Origin: Henningerozyma blattae CBS 6284
Taxonomy: Eukaryota; Ascomycota; Saccharomycetes; Saccharomycetales; Saccharomycetaceae
DNA length: 64,000 bases
Direction of reading: 5' to 3'
Assembly: GCF_000315915.1 (NCBI RefSeq)
Contig: NC_020186.1
Coordinates: forward strand, 1,240,001-1,304,000
The position numbers and the translations under genes are program-made. The notes under the pieces were generated by a model, which was not told the origin of the DNA, did no database searches, and was given only the letters and a program-made list of their open reading frames with translations. Below are positions 1-10,217 of the stretch, piece by piece; within the stretch, counting starts at the first letter, position 1, and each line of letters opens with the position of its first letter.

Positions 1-155
1 TGACACGGCTACCAATATGTTATATGAGAATGGACATGCTTGTGGTTTCAAGGTACCATCAGAAACTGAGACTTAACGCAAGCAGGTATAAACACAAATG
101 CAAACAGAAACACAAACACATATAGAAACTATATGGTATACTATATGTATATCCT

Positions 156-187
<32 letters not shown>

Positions 188-225
188 GGATGGTACAAAA
201 TCTTGACTAAAATTAATGGCATCTC

Positions 226-256
<31 letters not shown>

Positions 257-1021
257 GCCATTTTTCACTCACATTCAAATATCACGTGTCTGGCCGTCTT
301 CGGAATTTGCAATTCGCGCCACTGCCACAATTCAAAAAATATCTCGATGGCAAATATCGAATCATATATTTAGAGACTATTAATTTAAAAACACATTTAT
401 ATCAAGTTGTAAATCAATCCTAGACTGCTGTTCCGCTGTTGCTTCTGCTCCTGCGTTTCTTTCAAGCTACAACAAAGTAAGTAAAAACAAATAAATAAAA
501 AAAAACTAATATAAAAATCAAACAACCAAGCAAACCAGTTGATTCTACTGCGATTGTGCCCCTTCTATATTATTTAAAACTACCATTTCCATACTTCAAG
601 AACAGGTGTCCTTAACTTCTGTTTTTCTTTTAAAAAAAAAGAAAAGATACAATAAAGTAACGTCAATTTAACATCTCCTATCGTTTTTTTCTCGAGCCTT
701 TGTGTTTATCTCTTCTCGAAATTCGATATTCGATATATACCTATATTAATACATTTCGCTGTTTTTTTTACTAATTTTTTTTAGGAGATCGTAAAAAAAC
801 ATTATTCATCAGAAAGGAAAGTAAATAAAAAAAATCCATTCCTGATTGAAAAAAATAGAAAAAAACAGGAGAACCATCAGAAAGTCTTGTTGCACCCGGA
901 AACTAAGCAAAAAAAAAAAAGAACATACAACTTTACTAATACATTGACGTATTAGTAGTCACACATCATTCATCCTCTCACGCTTTTTCGACCTATATAA
1001 CATACCACACATTCGTCTATT
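1..1021. other. Intergenic region upstream of the PPQ1-like gene
   Basis: No supportable gene. It holds a (TA)n tract at 164-187, a (TTA)n tract at 225-256, and many poly-A/T runs typical of a yeast promoter. Short ORFs across the microsatellites encode only Ile/Tyr repeats and were ignored. Confidence 0.7.
164..256. repeat. TA and TTA microsatellites
   Basis: An alternating TA run of about 24 bp (164-187) is followed by a TTA trinucleotide run of about 32 bp (225-256). Both are perfect simple repeats and are likely to vary in length between strains. Confidence 0.9.
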
Positions 1022-2710
1022 ATGGGGAACAGCCCGTCAAGGAACTCGAATATCCAACCATCTATAAGTAATAGTCCTAACAGCAACCAACAACTTATTG
1101 CCCCCACTGATGAACCCACCACTAATGAACCCAATGATCCAGATGATAGTAGGCTCTCCTACTATCATAATACTGCGACACAAGAGAAACAACCTCTTAT
1201 AAATAACCCACCAACTCAGCATATCTCCAGGAATATCGACATTCCTCGGAGCAAGCATACAAGACAGCACTATCAGCATACATATTCTCACTCCAGCATA
1301 GATACCCATCATGTGTCTAGGAATAATTCCCATGGTAATAGTAATCATCATTCACATAGTAAACAGACCCCACCGTATAACCAACTGGATTTGGACATCG
1401 ATATCTCCATGGCTAAGGCTTTTGGCGATTATACTTTGAGTAATGGGTCTCACCCAACCACTTCAACTACCACTACTAGTATAGTCAGTTGTAGTTCTAC
1501 TAGCTCCGCTGCCAGCGTCTCGAGTTCTTCTAGTATTAGTAGTTCTAATTCCTCTACAACTTCCACTAGAAATCCTTTCAACAATTCTAACAATAAACCT
1601 CCTTTCTCATCATCTTTAGATAATGGAATCGCTGCTACAAATTGTTTGAAAAATTCTTTAACTCAAACAACTACTCATAATCAACATGCTGTTAATCATG
1701 TTGTATCAACAGCAGTTTCCATCTCACCAACTGCGATTCCAAACGTTAGATCAAGTGATAAAAAGGTCTTTTTGAAAAGATATCCAAGTGATAAAAATTC
1801 CTCTGATGGAATTGATATCGATGATATTATAGAAAAATTATTGAAAATCGGTGAAACAAGAAGTTATAATTCAAGAAATTTCCCATTTAGATCATGGGAA
1901 ATTCAATTAATCTGTTATACAGCAAGAGAATTATTCTTGAATCAACCTTCTTTATTGAAATTACAAGCTCCCATTAAAATTGTAGGGGATGTTCATGGTC
2001 AATTCACTGATTTTTTACGTATTTTGAAATTAAGTGGTACCCCAAATAATACAAATTATCTATTTTTAGGTGATTATGTCGATAGAGGTAAACAATCTCT
2101 AGAGACTATTTTGTTATTATTCTGTTACAAGATTAAATACAGAGAAAACTTCTTCATGTTGAGAGGTAATCATGAATCTGCAAACGTAACCAAGATGTAT
2201 GGATTTTACGATGAATGCAAAAGAAGGAAGAACACAAAAGTTTGGAAAATGTTCATCGATGTATTCAACACTCTACCGTTTGCTGCCACCATCCAAGACA
2301 AAATATTTTGTATTCATGGTGGGATTTCCCCTAACTTGAAAGATTTGAAACAGATTGAAAATATCAAGAGACCAACCGATATCCCAGACTCTGGTCTCAT
2401 CACCGATCTGTTATGGAGTGATCCAGATACTCAAGTCGTTTCATGGGCAGAAAATGATAGAGGTGTCTCATACACCTTTGGTAAAAAAATCGTTATGGAT
2501 TTTTGTTCAAAATTCAATTTTGACCTGATTGTTAGAGGTCATATGGTTGTAGAAGATGGTTACGAGTTTTTTGCAAAGAAAAAATTAGTAACTATATTTT
2601 CAGCTCCAAACTATTGTGGTGAATTCCAAAACTGGGGGGCCGTCATGAGCGTAACCACAGGAATGATGTGTAGTTTCGAGTTATTGAAACCACATCTATT
2701 AAACAAATAA
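1022..2710 (+). CDS. PPQ1: PPQ1-like Ser/Thr protein phosphatase
   Basis: This is a PP1-family serine/threonine phosphatase of 562 residues. The N-terminal ~260 residues are Ser/Asn/Thr/His-rich and look disordered. The catalytic domain follows, with GDVHGQ near residue 322, GDYVDRG near 350, RGNHE near 381, and a C-terminal SAPNYCGEF. It resembles S. cerevisiae Ppq1, linked to translational accuracy and mating signalling, more than Ppz1/Ppz2: it lacks the Ppz C-terminal tail and shares Ppq1-type segments such as the [13 protein letters not shown] region. The protein begins MGNSPS, which fits the N-myristoylation consensus known from Ppz1; as I recall it, S. cerevisiae Ppq1 lacks this. The ATG at 1022 is the first in the frame. 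Assignment to the Ppq1/Ppz group is secure; the exact orthologue is probable. Confidence 0.85.
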   Translation: MGNSPSRNSNIQPSISNSPNSNQQLIAPTDEPTTNEPNDPDDSRLSYYHNTATQEKQPLINNPPTQHISRNIDIPRSKHTRQHYQHTYSHSSIDTHHVSRNNSHGNSNHHSHSKQTPPYNQLDLDIDISMAKAFGDYTLSNGSHPTTSTTTTSIVSCSSTSSAASVSSSSSISSSNSSTTSTRNPFNNSNNKPPFSSSLDNGIAATNCLKNSLTQTTTHNQHAVNHVVSTAVSISPTAIPNVRSSDKKVFLKRYPSDKNSSDGIDIDDIIEKLLKIGETRSYNSRNFPFRSWEIQLICYTARELFLNQPSLLKLQAPIKIVGDVHGQFTDFLRILKLSGTPNNTNYLFLGDYVDRGKQSLETILLLFCYKIKYRENFFMLRGNHESANVTKMYGFYDECKRRKNTKVWKMFIDVFNTLPFAATIQDKIFCIHGGISPNLKDLKQIENIKRPTDIPDSGLITDLLWSDPDTQVVSWAENDRGVSYTFGKKIVMDFCSKFNFDLIVRGHMVVEDGYEFFAKKKLVTIFSAPNYCGEFQNWGAVMSVTTGMMCSFELLKPHLLNK

Positions 2711-3314
2711 AAATTCTCTCCATCTTAAAATTTGAAAAGAATAAAAAATAAAATAAAACTAATACATTTAACAAAAATTTCAAAAAAAAAAAATAATTTG
2801 CCATAAATAAAAATGAATATAAAATTTTTTAAAAAAAATGAATTTTCTTGCTAAACATTATGAGAATTATACTTGTTCTTCCTCATATTCGACTCCGTTT
2901 TTTTTCTGCAATTATTTACATTCCTTTTAAATTTCCCTTACCGTTACGTTTATTACTATGGAGTTCATTGCATTTCCCTATGTTCTATTAATTACTTATT
3001 TACATATTGATCGTTATTTCATGGATATATTTACACATGCGTATATACATATTACTATTTTTTCTCCTATTCATTTATTCACTAGATATTATACTTATAA
3101 AATTTAAAATACAAAATCCCAAAAAAAATAAAAACAAATCATGACAAGTTTTTTTTTATCGATAAGCAATTTACATATTTTTTTTTATTTTTTAGTTTAA
3201 TACAGAAACTTAAATAAAGATATATGTGTTTGTGTGTGTATTCCAATATAGATTAGTTGCGTAATATGAACAAAATTTAGAAGTCACGTGACACATGGAT
3301 TTTAACAAAAATAA
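2711..3314. other. Intergenic, PPQ1 to tRNA-Val
   Basis: AT-rich sequence with long A and T runs that would serve as 3'-end signals. A TCACGTGA E-box lies at 3284-3291 near the tRNA gene. No gene is seen. Confidence 0.6.
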
Positions 3315-3388
3315 TGATTTCGCCCAGGATCGAACTAGGGACGTTCTGCGTGTTAAGCAGATGCCATAACCAACTAGACCACGAAACC
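3315..3388 (-). tRNA. tRNA-Val (AAC), copy 1
   Basis: A 74-nt gene almost identical to yeast tRNA-Val(AAC), without intron. The anticodon loop, T-loop GTTCGATCC and acceptor stem are clear on the minus strand. A run of five T on the transcribed strand (A run at 3307-3311) is a Pol III terminator. Compared with the other two copies here, one T-stem C is a T, which turns a C-G pair into a U-G wobble. An LTR remnant starts 17 bp upstream of its 5' end. Confidence 0.95.
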
Positions 3389-3404
3389 ACTTTTTCTTGA
3401 ATTT

Positions 3405-3818
3405 TGTTATAAACAAAATTAGAAGTACGATACACTTAAATAGTAACTACCAAAACTTAACTTAACTATCATATTAACTTAACACCAGTTAATACTTCGA
3501 ACTTACGAATATAATTGTTGTTCTTTTTAAACTAAATAACTATATAAAGGAACTATAAATTTATGTCTTAAGTCTGAAAAGCTGGCCTTTAAATACTTTT
3601 CAAAGGTCAACGCCAGCTTTTCCATTTTACTTTAATTGAACTGTTTATAAACTTACTTACAAGGGTAGGAGTGCTCAGTTTTATTAATACTGGCTAACTA
3701 GTAGAGATTATGCATCGAACAGATATTCACAGGTATGCAACTAGCAGTTGCTCAGTGTTGTGTAAAATTTGTAGTTAGTAACTTGTAGATAAGTATAAGA
3801 TCGATCTCGTCTATAACA
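3405..3818 (-). mobile_element. Solo LTR, family B, copy 1
   Basis: A 414-bp LTR, recognised because it is the near reverse complement of the family B copy at 34104-34528. It runs from TGTT to AACA in minus orientation and lies just upstream of tRNA-Val, the usual Ty target. No direct target duplication is seen; the flanks instead form a perfect 15-bp inverted repeat (3397-3411 and 3812-3826). It contains a strong hairpin (3576-3622) conserved in the other copies. Confidence 0.8.
3576..3622. other. Conserved hairpin in LTR family B
   Basis: GAAAAGCTGGC (3576-3586) pairs with GCCAGCTTTTC (3612-3622), with an inner CCTTT/AAAGG pairing (3586-3590 with 3602-3606). The same structure occurs at 3951-3998, where an A-T pair has become G-C on both arms, and at 34300-34347. 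Confidence 0.6.
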
Positions 3819-4200
3819 AAATTCAATTTAAAACAACTTAGGTATACAATACATTTTACTAGTAACTCAACAGTCACTTAACTTGTCATCAGGTTAGTTT
3901 TCGAGCCTAAGAAAGCATTTGTTAGAACTATAAATCCACCACTATAGTTTGAGAAGCTGGTCCTTTATATACTTTTCAAAGGTCGATGACAGCTTCTCCA
4001 ATATTATTTAAAGTAGACTGTTTATCAGTTTACTTACGTATATTACTATGAGTCATAATATCCCGTACCTATTCAATGGTGTAATTGCTTGACAGTTAAT
4101 AAACTAATATTCAGGATAAGCAGTGTTTTTTTGACAAGGTGTAAACAATATATGAAGGACTATGAACTATATTATGACCTACTAATAAGTAAGACCAGTT
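3819..4200 (-). mobile_element. Degenerate LTR, family B, copy 2
   Basis: This directly abuts copy 1 and aligns with it in the same orientation along most of its length: the ACTTAG start region, the AACTATAAAT segment, the hairpin (3951-3998) and the GACTGTTTATCAGTTTACTTAC segment. It is much more diverged, and its right end, placed near 4200, is uncertain. It is an older insertion than copy 1. Confidence 0.6.
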
Positions 4201-4325
4201 TCTATACAAGTCTGAACGGTTGGTGAATGTTATGCTGATACATAGTGTATAATGAAACATACAGAAGAATAGCGCATATTGCGCTTGATGAATACCGGGT
4301 GCTGCGACATACCTTGATCTGATAC

Positions 4326-4541
4326 TACTGGGATTTAAGAGAGTTAGACATTGTTATACAGTGTTTAAGATGTAAAGACGATTATCCTATTTTGAAATAT
4401 ATAGTAAATACTATAACTAAAATGAATATATTTCTTAAATAGTGTTTTTCGATATAAACAGAAAAACACATTTTAAATAATAAGTCACGTGATAAAAGTC
4501 TTTTACCACTTAATAGAAAATGATATAATCATATTCCAGCA
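4326..4541 (-). mobile_element. Solo LTR, family A (Ty4-like element)
   Basis: A 216-bp solo LTR in minus orientation, nearly identical to the 5' LTR of the full element at 28146-28360. It runs from TACTGGGATT to TTCCAGCA and is flanked by a perfect 5-bp target-site duplication, GATAC (4321-4325 and 4542-4546). This fixes the LTR ends of the family and proves a past insertion and LTR-LTR excision here. It contains a TCACGTGA E-box. Confidence 0.93.
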
Positions 4542-5063
4542 GATACATATGAACAGATCACTAGTTATTAAAACAAATATAAAGCCCCTGAAATATAACG
4601 TTCTTACATTCTTATATTGCACAATTGTTCAATTAGAGAACTGTTTAGTAATTGCAAATGTTCACTATTTAGCTATATGTTATATTACAAAAACAGTTCT
4701 ATTTAACTATCTATAAATAGGGCTGACTCCCTGATTATTTGTAGTTTAAAAAGATCAAGTCCCTGTTTTGGTTGACAGAATTATAACTGTTTTTAACCAA
4801 ACCTCCTAATCTTAGTTAAAGCCTATTACAGGTTAGTTAGAACTAATGTACTTGTAGACTTAAGTTAGTTTACAACAAATTTTAATTCCATATCAATATC
4901 ATTAATTTTCTTCTTATATTGTACTTTATCATAGTAAATATCTTTGACCAATCTTAGCATTTCCTAGTCTTATCCGCTCTGTATTACAATTTTTGAATTT
5001 TTTATAAACAGTNAATAATAAAAACATATATATATATATATATATATATATTCAAAATATTTA
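4542..5063. other. Intergenic, LTR cluster to unknown ORF
   Basis: AT-rich sequence with no recognisable gene. It includes the only ambiguous base of the window (N at 5013) and a (TA)n tract at about 5027-5051. A 75-codon ORF starting inside the solo LTR is not supported. Confidence 0.6.
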
Positions 5064-5810
5064 TCATTGGTTATAAATTTCATTTATTAAATTCCTTCTT
5101 ATATTACCCCAATATGAACCTCTTTCAATTAACAATTTCACAGCATCAGTAGATTTCAATTGATCCAGGACCAGCCATTCCACCTTTGAAGGATATTTCA
5201 GCTCTTCAGTTAACTGTTGAATCTTTTCTTCCAATACTTTTTTATTGCAACCGATAGTTGAGCAAGTGTATATAATCTCACCTAAGGTTTGTTGGATTGT
5301 AATAAAATTTTGAGAAAACAAATCGTTTCTAATCCACAGAAACATTTTGTGACCATTCATATTCTTCAATACCTTTCCAAAATGCAATTTTAATCTTGTT
5401 TGGTATTTAGGAGTAGAGGTAGTAAAGAGAAGTATACATAATGCAATACTCATCATTTTTTTCAATTCTATATAGTTCACATCTCTCTGACTAGCTGTTA
5501 AAAAATTCTTGTCAAAATTCCCTTTAGTCATATATTGATACCAAAATTTATCTAACCTATATACATATAGTATTATATCTCTGTACCATATATGAAAGGA
5601 GCCTGTCGTACCTAATTTATTTTTCACTTTTGGAATAAGATTTTTGGGGTTGTTTAATTTTTCTTTTATTTGAATAAAATCTTGCGGATTGTCCTCTTCT
5701 AAGTCCATATAGCATTCATCAACTAGATAATATTTCTTTCCTTGGATAAAAGTATAATTATCCTTTAAATCGATAATTTTTCCACTAGAAGTCTTAACAG
5801 TAAAACTCAT
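5064..5810 (-). CDS. Unrecognised 248-residue protein
   Basis: I do not recognise this gene. It is an intact ATG-to-stop ORF, long for DNA this AT-rich, and basic overall (many Lys, Asn, Leu). There is no signal peptide; one hydrophobic stretch near residues 120-135 (SIALCILLF) is too short to be a sure membrane segment. The centre has a W-rich pattern (FHIWYRDIILYVYRLDKFW) that loosely resembles the start of the capsid domain of copia-type Gag proteins. That resemblance is my inference and weak. It lies 735 bp downstream of, and in the same orientation as, the broken Gag-like gene at 6546-8417, and beside a tRNA/LTR cluster. It may be a retroelement remnant, a captured gene or a lineage-specific gene. 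Confidence 0.6.
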   Translation of the reverse strand: MSFTVKTSSGKIIDLKDNYTFIQGKKYYLVDECYMDLEEDNPQDFIQIKEKLNNPKNLIPKVKNKLGTTGSFHIWYRDIILYVYRLDKFWYQYMTKGNFDKNFLTASQRDVNYIELKKMMSIALCILLFTTSTPKYQTRLKLHFGKVLKNMNGHKMFLWIRNDLFSQNFITIQQTLGEIIYTCSTIGCNKKVLEEKIQQLTEELKYPSKVEWLVLDQLKSTDAVKLLIERGSYWGNIRRNLINEIYNQ

Positions 5811-6545
5811 TCCTTTAATTTTCTTTTTAGAAATTTATTTTTAATTTTAGTTTTTATTCCAAAAATTACAGGAATAAAATTCAAATATTTAATAAGTTTG
5901 AAAAGCTTTTATATATATCACAAAACTAAGATAAAATTATGAATTCTACATAAATGATTGTTATTTCTTTTTTTTTGTCTTAAGAATACATATTTTTTAT
6001 AAAATTTTACTTTCTGACTTATTTTTTTAAGACGTTTTAATATATACTTTTTTTAATCATGCTGGCGGCTCTCCTTAAAATTTAAGGGAAAATAGAAGCA
6101 GCAAAAAAATTCATTCAGGTATAACCATTCTTTTTGTTATTAAAAGACATTAACTAGCTGTGCATGTATTATGGTCCGTTTAACTTTTTAAAAGTTATCC
6201 TTCCTGAATTACGAAAACATTGATAGGTATACATATATATATATTCATATTTCACTAATTAATCCTTATTATCTAAATATAAGTAGTAATATAAGTTTTC
6301 AAAAGATACTCCTTGAATTATATAAAATTATTAAAATTTATTAATGTAAAGAGTGATTATGCTAAAGGTATATTAGGGTGCAAAAGATTTATACGGACCT
6401 AACTGCACTATAAATGTTCAGAATATGTTCTCAAAGAGTAGCCTAGTTTATTCTAACTGAAAAGTGATGGTTCATACAAATAATATTGATACGCAGTACG
6501 AATAATTTAGGGTCCACTTAATTATACTATCTAGATCGAATCAAT
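5811..6545. other. Intergenic, within the orphan Gag-like locus
   Basis: About 735 bp of AT-rich DNA between two same-strand ORFs. I see no coding remnant of protease, integrase or reverse transcriptase and no LTR end. Confidence 0.5.
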
Positions 6546-8417
6546 TTACTTTCTTTTACTATCATTGAAATTTCTTTTATAGTTATTTCTGTTATTATTC
6601 TTATTATTGTTCTTATTATAATTTTTGTTATTGTTTTTGTTCTTATTTGATTTTTTATTTAAATTATATTCAATTTTTTGATTTGGGTATAAAGCGCCAA
6701 ATTTTTCAGTCAATGGGGCAGTCTCTACCAAATATTGGACAGATTTCCTTTGTGATCTGTACATATAATTTCTAACTTTTGTCAAGAAATGTAACCAATC
6801 ATTTGTATTAATTTGTTTAGAACCTAGAACCTCAGCAATACTCATAGGTTTCACATAGCCTGGAATAAATGCTTTTCTCTGTAAATCGACAGGTCCAAAT
6901 GAAACCACATAAAAGGCACTAAGAGCGATAGTTCTTACTTCACCATTTGTATAGCCTAAGTCGTCTGTATACCATAAATCTTCTGCAACATCGTCCATAA
7001 TAGCTTCAAATTTTTTAAAATTGTCCAATAATTGTGGTAAAACATCCCTTGTTGGATTATCGATAACAGAAATATTTTGACGTTGAACTTTTCTTTTTAA
7101 TTCTCTTAATTGTTCAAGAGTTAATTCTTGATAGTTATAGTTCTCATCATCATAATTAGCATCATACTGAGCATTATATTCGTCGTCATTATAAATATCC
7201 ACTTCGTCAAGATCATTAGAGTTTTCTAATTTTGTATCACAAGATTTTGTCGAATTCTGAACTTTATTATTTTCAGGCAATATCGCTTTCTTTTTATTTG
7301 GGTTACAATTGGCTTTATATCATTTTCTTTAGGCAGTAGATCATCTGAATAGCCGTTTTTTTCTATTTGGTTTGCTTTTTCTTCAGCTACCTTTAATGCT
7401 GCCAAAGCAGCTTCTGCTTCCTTCCTAGCTTTCAATAGCTTAGCTTCTGCTTCTCTTTTGGCTTTTTCAATTGCAGCTTTAGCTTCTGCCTCTCTTCTTG
7501 CCTTTTCAGCAGCAGCTTTAGCTTGCGCTTCCTTTTTAGCCCTTTCAGCAGCAGCTTTAGTTTGCGTCTTCCTTTTTAGCCCTTTCAATAGTTACCTTAG
7601 CTTCTGCCTCTTTTCTAGCTTTTTCTGCAGCAACAGCAGCAGCTTTGGATTCTGCTTCCCTTCTAGCTTTAGCTTCTGCCTCTCTTTTAGCCTTCTTTTC
7701 AGCGTCTATCTTAGCTTCCTTCTCAGCTTCTATCCTGACTATTCCCGCATCTGATGTTTCTTTTTGAGCTCTTGCTTCCATCATCATCTTTATTTTTGAT
7801 TCAATTCCATTTTTAACAATCTCTCTTGCAGAGTTTTTATTGGAAGGTTGATCAGCTGTATCAACTGGGTCCCTTTGTAAAACTATAGGAGTTTGATTTG
7901 TCGCTGGCGGTTGCTCATCATTCTCAGTTTGAATATGTGTATCTTCCATTCCAATTTTATTGTTCATATAAAATGGTTCGGAGCCTAATAAACGTTGATA
8001 TCTATTTGGGGTAGATTCGTCTGCTTGTTCATTATTATTATCAGTATCAGGGTGTTCTTCGTAATGAGGTTCAGCGGTTGTAGATACCAGATTTTGTTGA
8101 TGAGGTTGATTAAAGGATATATTATTCATGTTATTAAATTGTACTGACATGGCATGTGATCTAGCTATGTCCATTTTAATTTCCATCTGCTTTTTCCTCA
8201 ATAAATTCACATATTTACTCTCCATTGACTGTAACTTATCGATTTCTTCAATTAATTGCTCCTCATCGGATATATCCTTTTCGTATAGATCTTCTAATTT
8301 TTGTTGAACATTTAAAATTTTATTCTCAAGAAATTGAATATATTTTTCATTGGATGAGGATATGGAATTATCAAATACTCGCTGTATACTTTGTGGTGCT
8401 GAATTTGAAACGAACAT
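6546..8417 (-). pseudogene. Broken Gag-like coiled-coil gene (three frames)
   Basis: Three overlapping minus-strand frames (7557-8417, 7226-7588, 6546-7280) read as one ancestral gene of about 620 codons. The N-terminus (residues ~20-90) is a coiled coil whose spacing resembles the N-terminus of the intact Gag at 28360-29511. A Ser/Asn/Gln/Asp linker follows, then about 150 residues of Ala/Lys/Glu/Arg repeats (units like KAKREAEAKAAAEKARKEAE, TolA-like helix), an acidic patch, a globular part with WLHFLTKVRNYMYRSQRK, and a basic Asn/Lys tail that could bind RNA. The first break is an extra base at 7567, visible by comparison with a sister repeat; the second lies at about 7226-7330. No protease or polymerase follows. 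I read it as a decayed orphan Gag-type gene. Sequencing error in one or both places is possible. Confidence 0.6.
7380..7740 (-). repeat. Ala/Lys/Glu-rich coding repeat
   Basis: Degenerate tandem repeats of about 33-45 bp encode variants of AKAAAEKARKEAE within the broken gene. Such repeats expand and contract by slippage and unequal crossing over, which probably produced the local copies that reveal the one-base insertion at 7567. Confidence 0.75.
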
Positions 8418-9014
8418 GATATATATATTTCACTATTGCAAATAATCTATCGGACTATAATAAATCAGTATATTATTTTTTGGGCAAGCTAGATCCTGAA
8501 AGATGATTGGCAATAGCAAGGGTTTAGAATTGGCTGATTCCCGAAAAGAGGCTTTTGCATAAAATATAAAACTTTATAAATGAAAAATAAAGAAGAACAA
8601 GTCATCTGCCAATATTAGTGTAAGCTTCAATCTCTAAAAAAGTTAATGATTTTCATATTTTTTTTTATCGGAATGAACATCAGAAAAAAAAAATATAAAA
8701 AATAAATATAAAGAGTTAAGTATCCTTAAAAAAAGGATAATATGAAGTACGACTAGTCTATCCTGTTCGTTTTTACGCACCAAAGAATGTATTGCAATGG
8801 CATTATGCCGATTTCATTAAATTTTGTAATATAAGTTACACAGTTATATTTATATAGACATACTTATATAAATATTTATTCTATTCTCTTCTATTTTTTA
8901 GAAGCAAGGATATCAGTAATGATTCTCCTACAATGGCTATGACATGGGGGCGAGTTTAATAGTTCAACTTTCAGTAAATACTTGTTAACAAAAGAATGCT
9001 AAAACACGTATAGT
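8418..9014. other. Intergenic, Gag-like gene to RPB9
   Basis: AT-rich DNA with poly-A/T tracts. I looked for an LTR or tRNA that would bound the Gag-like gene on this side and found none. Confidence 0.6.
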
Positions 9015-9383
9015 TCAAGAGAATTGCTTTCTCGTATTTTTTTGATCAGATGTAAAGATATGAGAACAACCTAAGCAGACAAAAAATAAAACCATTGACG
9101 TATCTTTTCTACGTTGTTGTGATTGGAAGAAGACGTTTTCTTTTGCATGACAATTTGGACATTCACGGTCTGAACGCGGTAGAGTAGGGTCTGAACCAAT
9201 ATCTTGAACAACACCTGCAGTTTCACCAATATTTGTAATCAATTCATGACGGTAGACTAAGGAAGAACCTGCTTCTTCTACATATGAACAAGTACGGCAT
9301 TCGAAAAGTAGACGCATGCTTTCTTTATCTTCACGAGGATATAACATATTGTTGCAATCACGGCAGAAACGAAAGGTAGTCAT
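9015..9383 (-). CDS. RPB9: RNA polymerase II subunit Rpb9
   Basis: The protein is 122 residues, the same length as S. cerevisiae Rpb9, and nearly identical along its length. It has two zinc ribbons: the N-terminal one with CRDC (near residue 7) and CRTC (near 29), and the C-terminal one with CPNC (near 75) and CLGC (near 103). Rpb9 sits on the Pol II lobe/jaw and helps start-site choice, elongation fidelity and TFIIS-stimulated transcript cleavage. It is divergent from MNP1, with an 834-bp shared upstream region. The RPB9-MNP1-NPY1-SGF73-ALG2 order and orientations match S. cerevisiae YGL070C to YGL065C, with HRR25, PGC1 and TYW1 interleaved. Confidence 0.98.
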   Translation of the reverse strand: MTTFRFCRDCNNMLYPREDKESMRLLFECRTCSYVEEAGSSLVYRHELITNIGETAGVVQDIGSDPTLPRSDRECPNCHAKENVFFQSQQRRKDTSMVLFFVCLGCSHIFTSDQKNTRKQFS

Positions 9384-10217
9384 ACTGTATGTGTAGGGTG
9401 TGAATTAGAATATGTATAATGTGTTATCTATATTTCAGTCTGTGTTTGGTATATTACAAGCTGTTGTATTTATTCATCTTGGTTTTTTTCCAAATGTATT
9501 CCTTTTCTTTTTAAACTTTTAAAATTTCACATTACAATTTGTATTTTACAAGTTTTCCAAAGATATCCGAAATTTGAAAAATTAAAAACTAAGCTAAAGA
9601 ATATCTACATTTATATAAATATTCGTTTTCTTATGTTGAAGTATTTTCTAATTTCATTAATGTTTTTTATATGTATAAAGGCTTTATTCATGTAAAAATG
9701 ATAATGTTGCACTACAAATATAGGATATATATGTAAATTTTGCTAATGTAAAATATCATAAAATCATATATTGTAAAAAGATCATTAGGATATTATTAAA
9801 TCCAAATTGACTCGTGGTTACGGTTAAGTATAGATATTACCATATTTACTTCATCTATAGTTTTCCATATATGTTGGATAGTATCAACAAATCGTCATTT
9901 CACAGACATTTCATTCACATCAAAAATTCTTGTTTTCCTTAATTGAGTCGAGTGGTTTACAAAGTAATATACTTGACTTGGTATATCTCTAAATAATCTT
10001 GTAGTTTAACTTTAACAATTTAACACCATTTAATAGCATTTTTATTATTTATTATTTTGTTGCACGTGACAATTTTATTTTTTTCTTTGAAATGGAAATC
10101 TTCCATGAATCTTTAAAAAAAAATTAAGGTTCAATAAAAGATAAAATGTAAAAAAAAATAAAAATAGAAAAGTAGAAAGATTACAATAAAAGTTATCTAT
10201 AGATCATTTTAATACCA
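9384..10217. promoter_or_regulatory. Divergent promoter region RPB9/MNP1
   Basis: 834 bp between divergent genes, very AT-rich. A CACGTG E-box at 10073-10078 lies about 145 bp upstream of MNP1. Long A/T runs near 10110-10160 are typical of nucleosome-depleted yeast promoters. Confidence 0.5.

Noticed and set aside
7557..7588. Programmed +1 frameshift in the Gag-like gene
   Set aside because: No CTTAGGC or GCGAGTT-type heptamer is present, and a sister repeat shows a plain one-base insertion.
7458..7754. Plus-strand 98-codon hydrophobic ORF
   Set aside because: It is the complement of the Ala/Lys/Glu repeats in the minus-strand gene and has no independent support.
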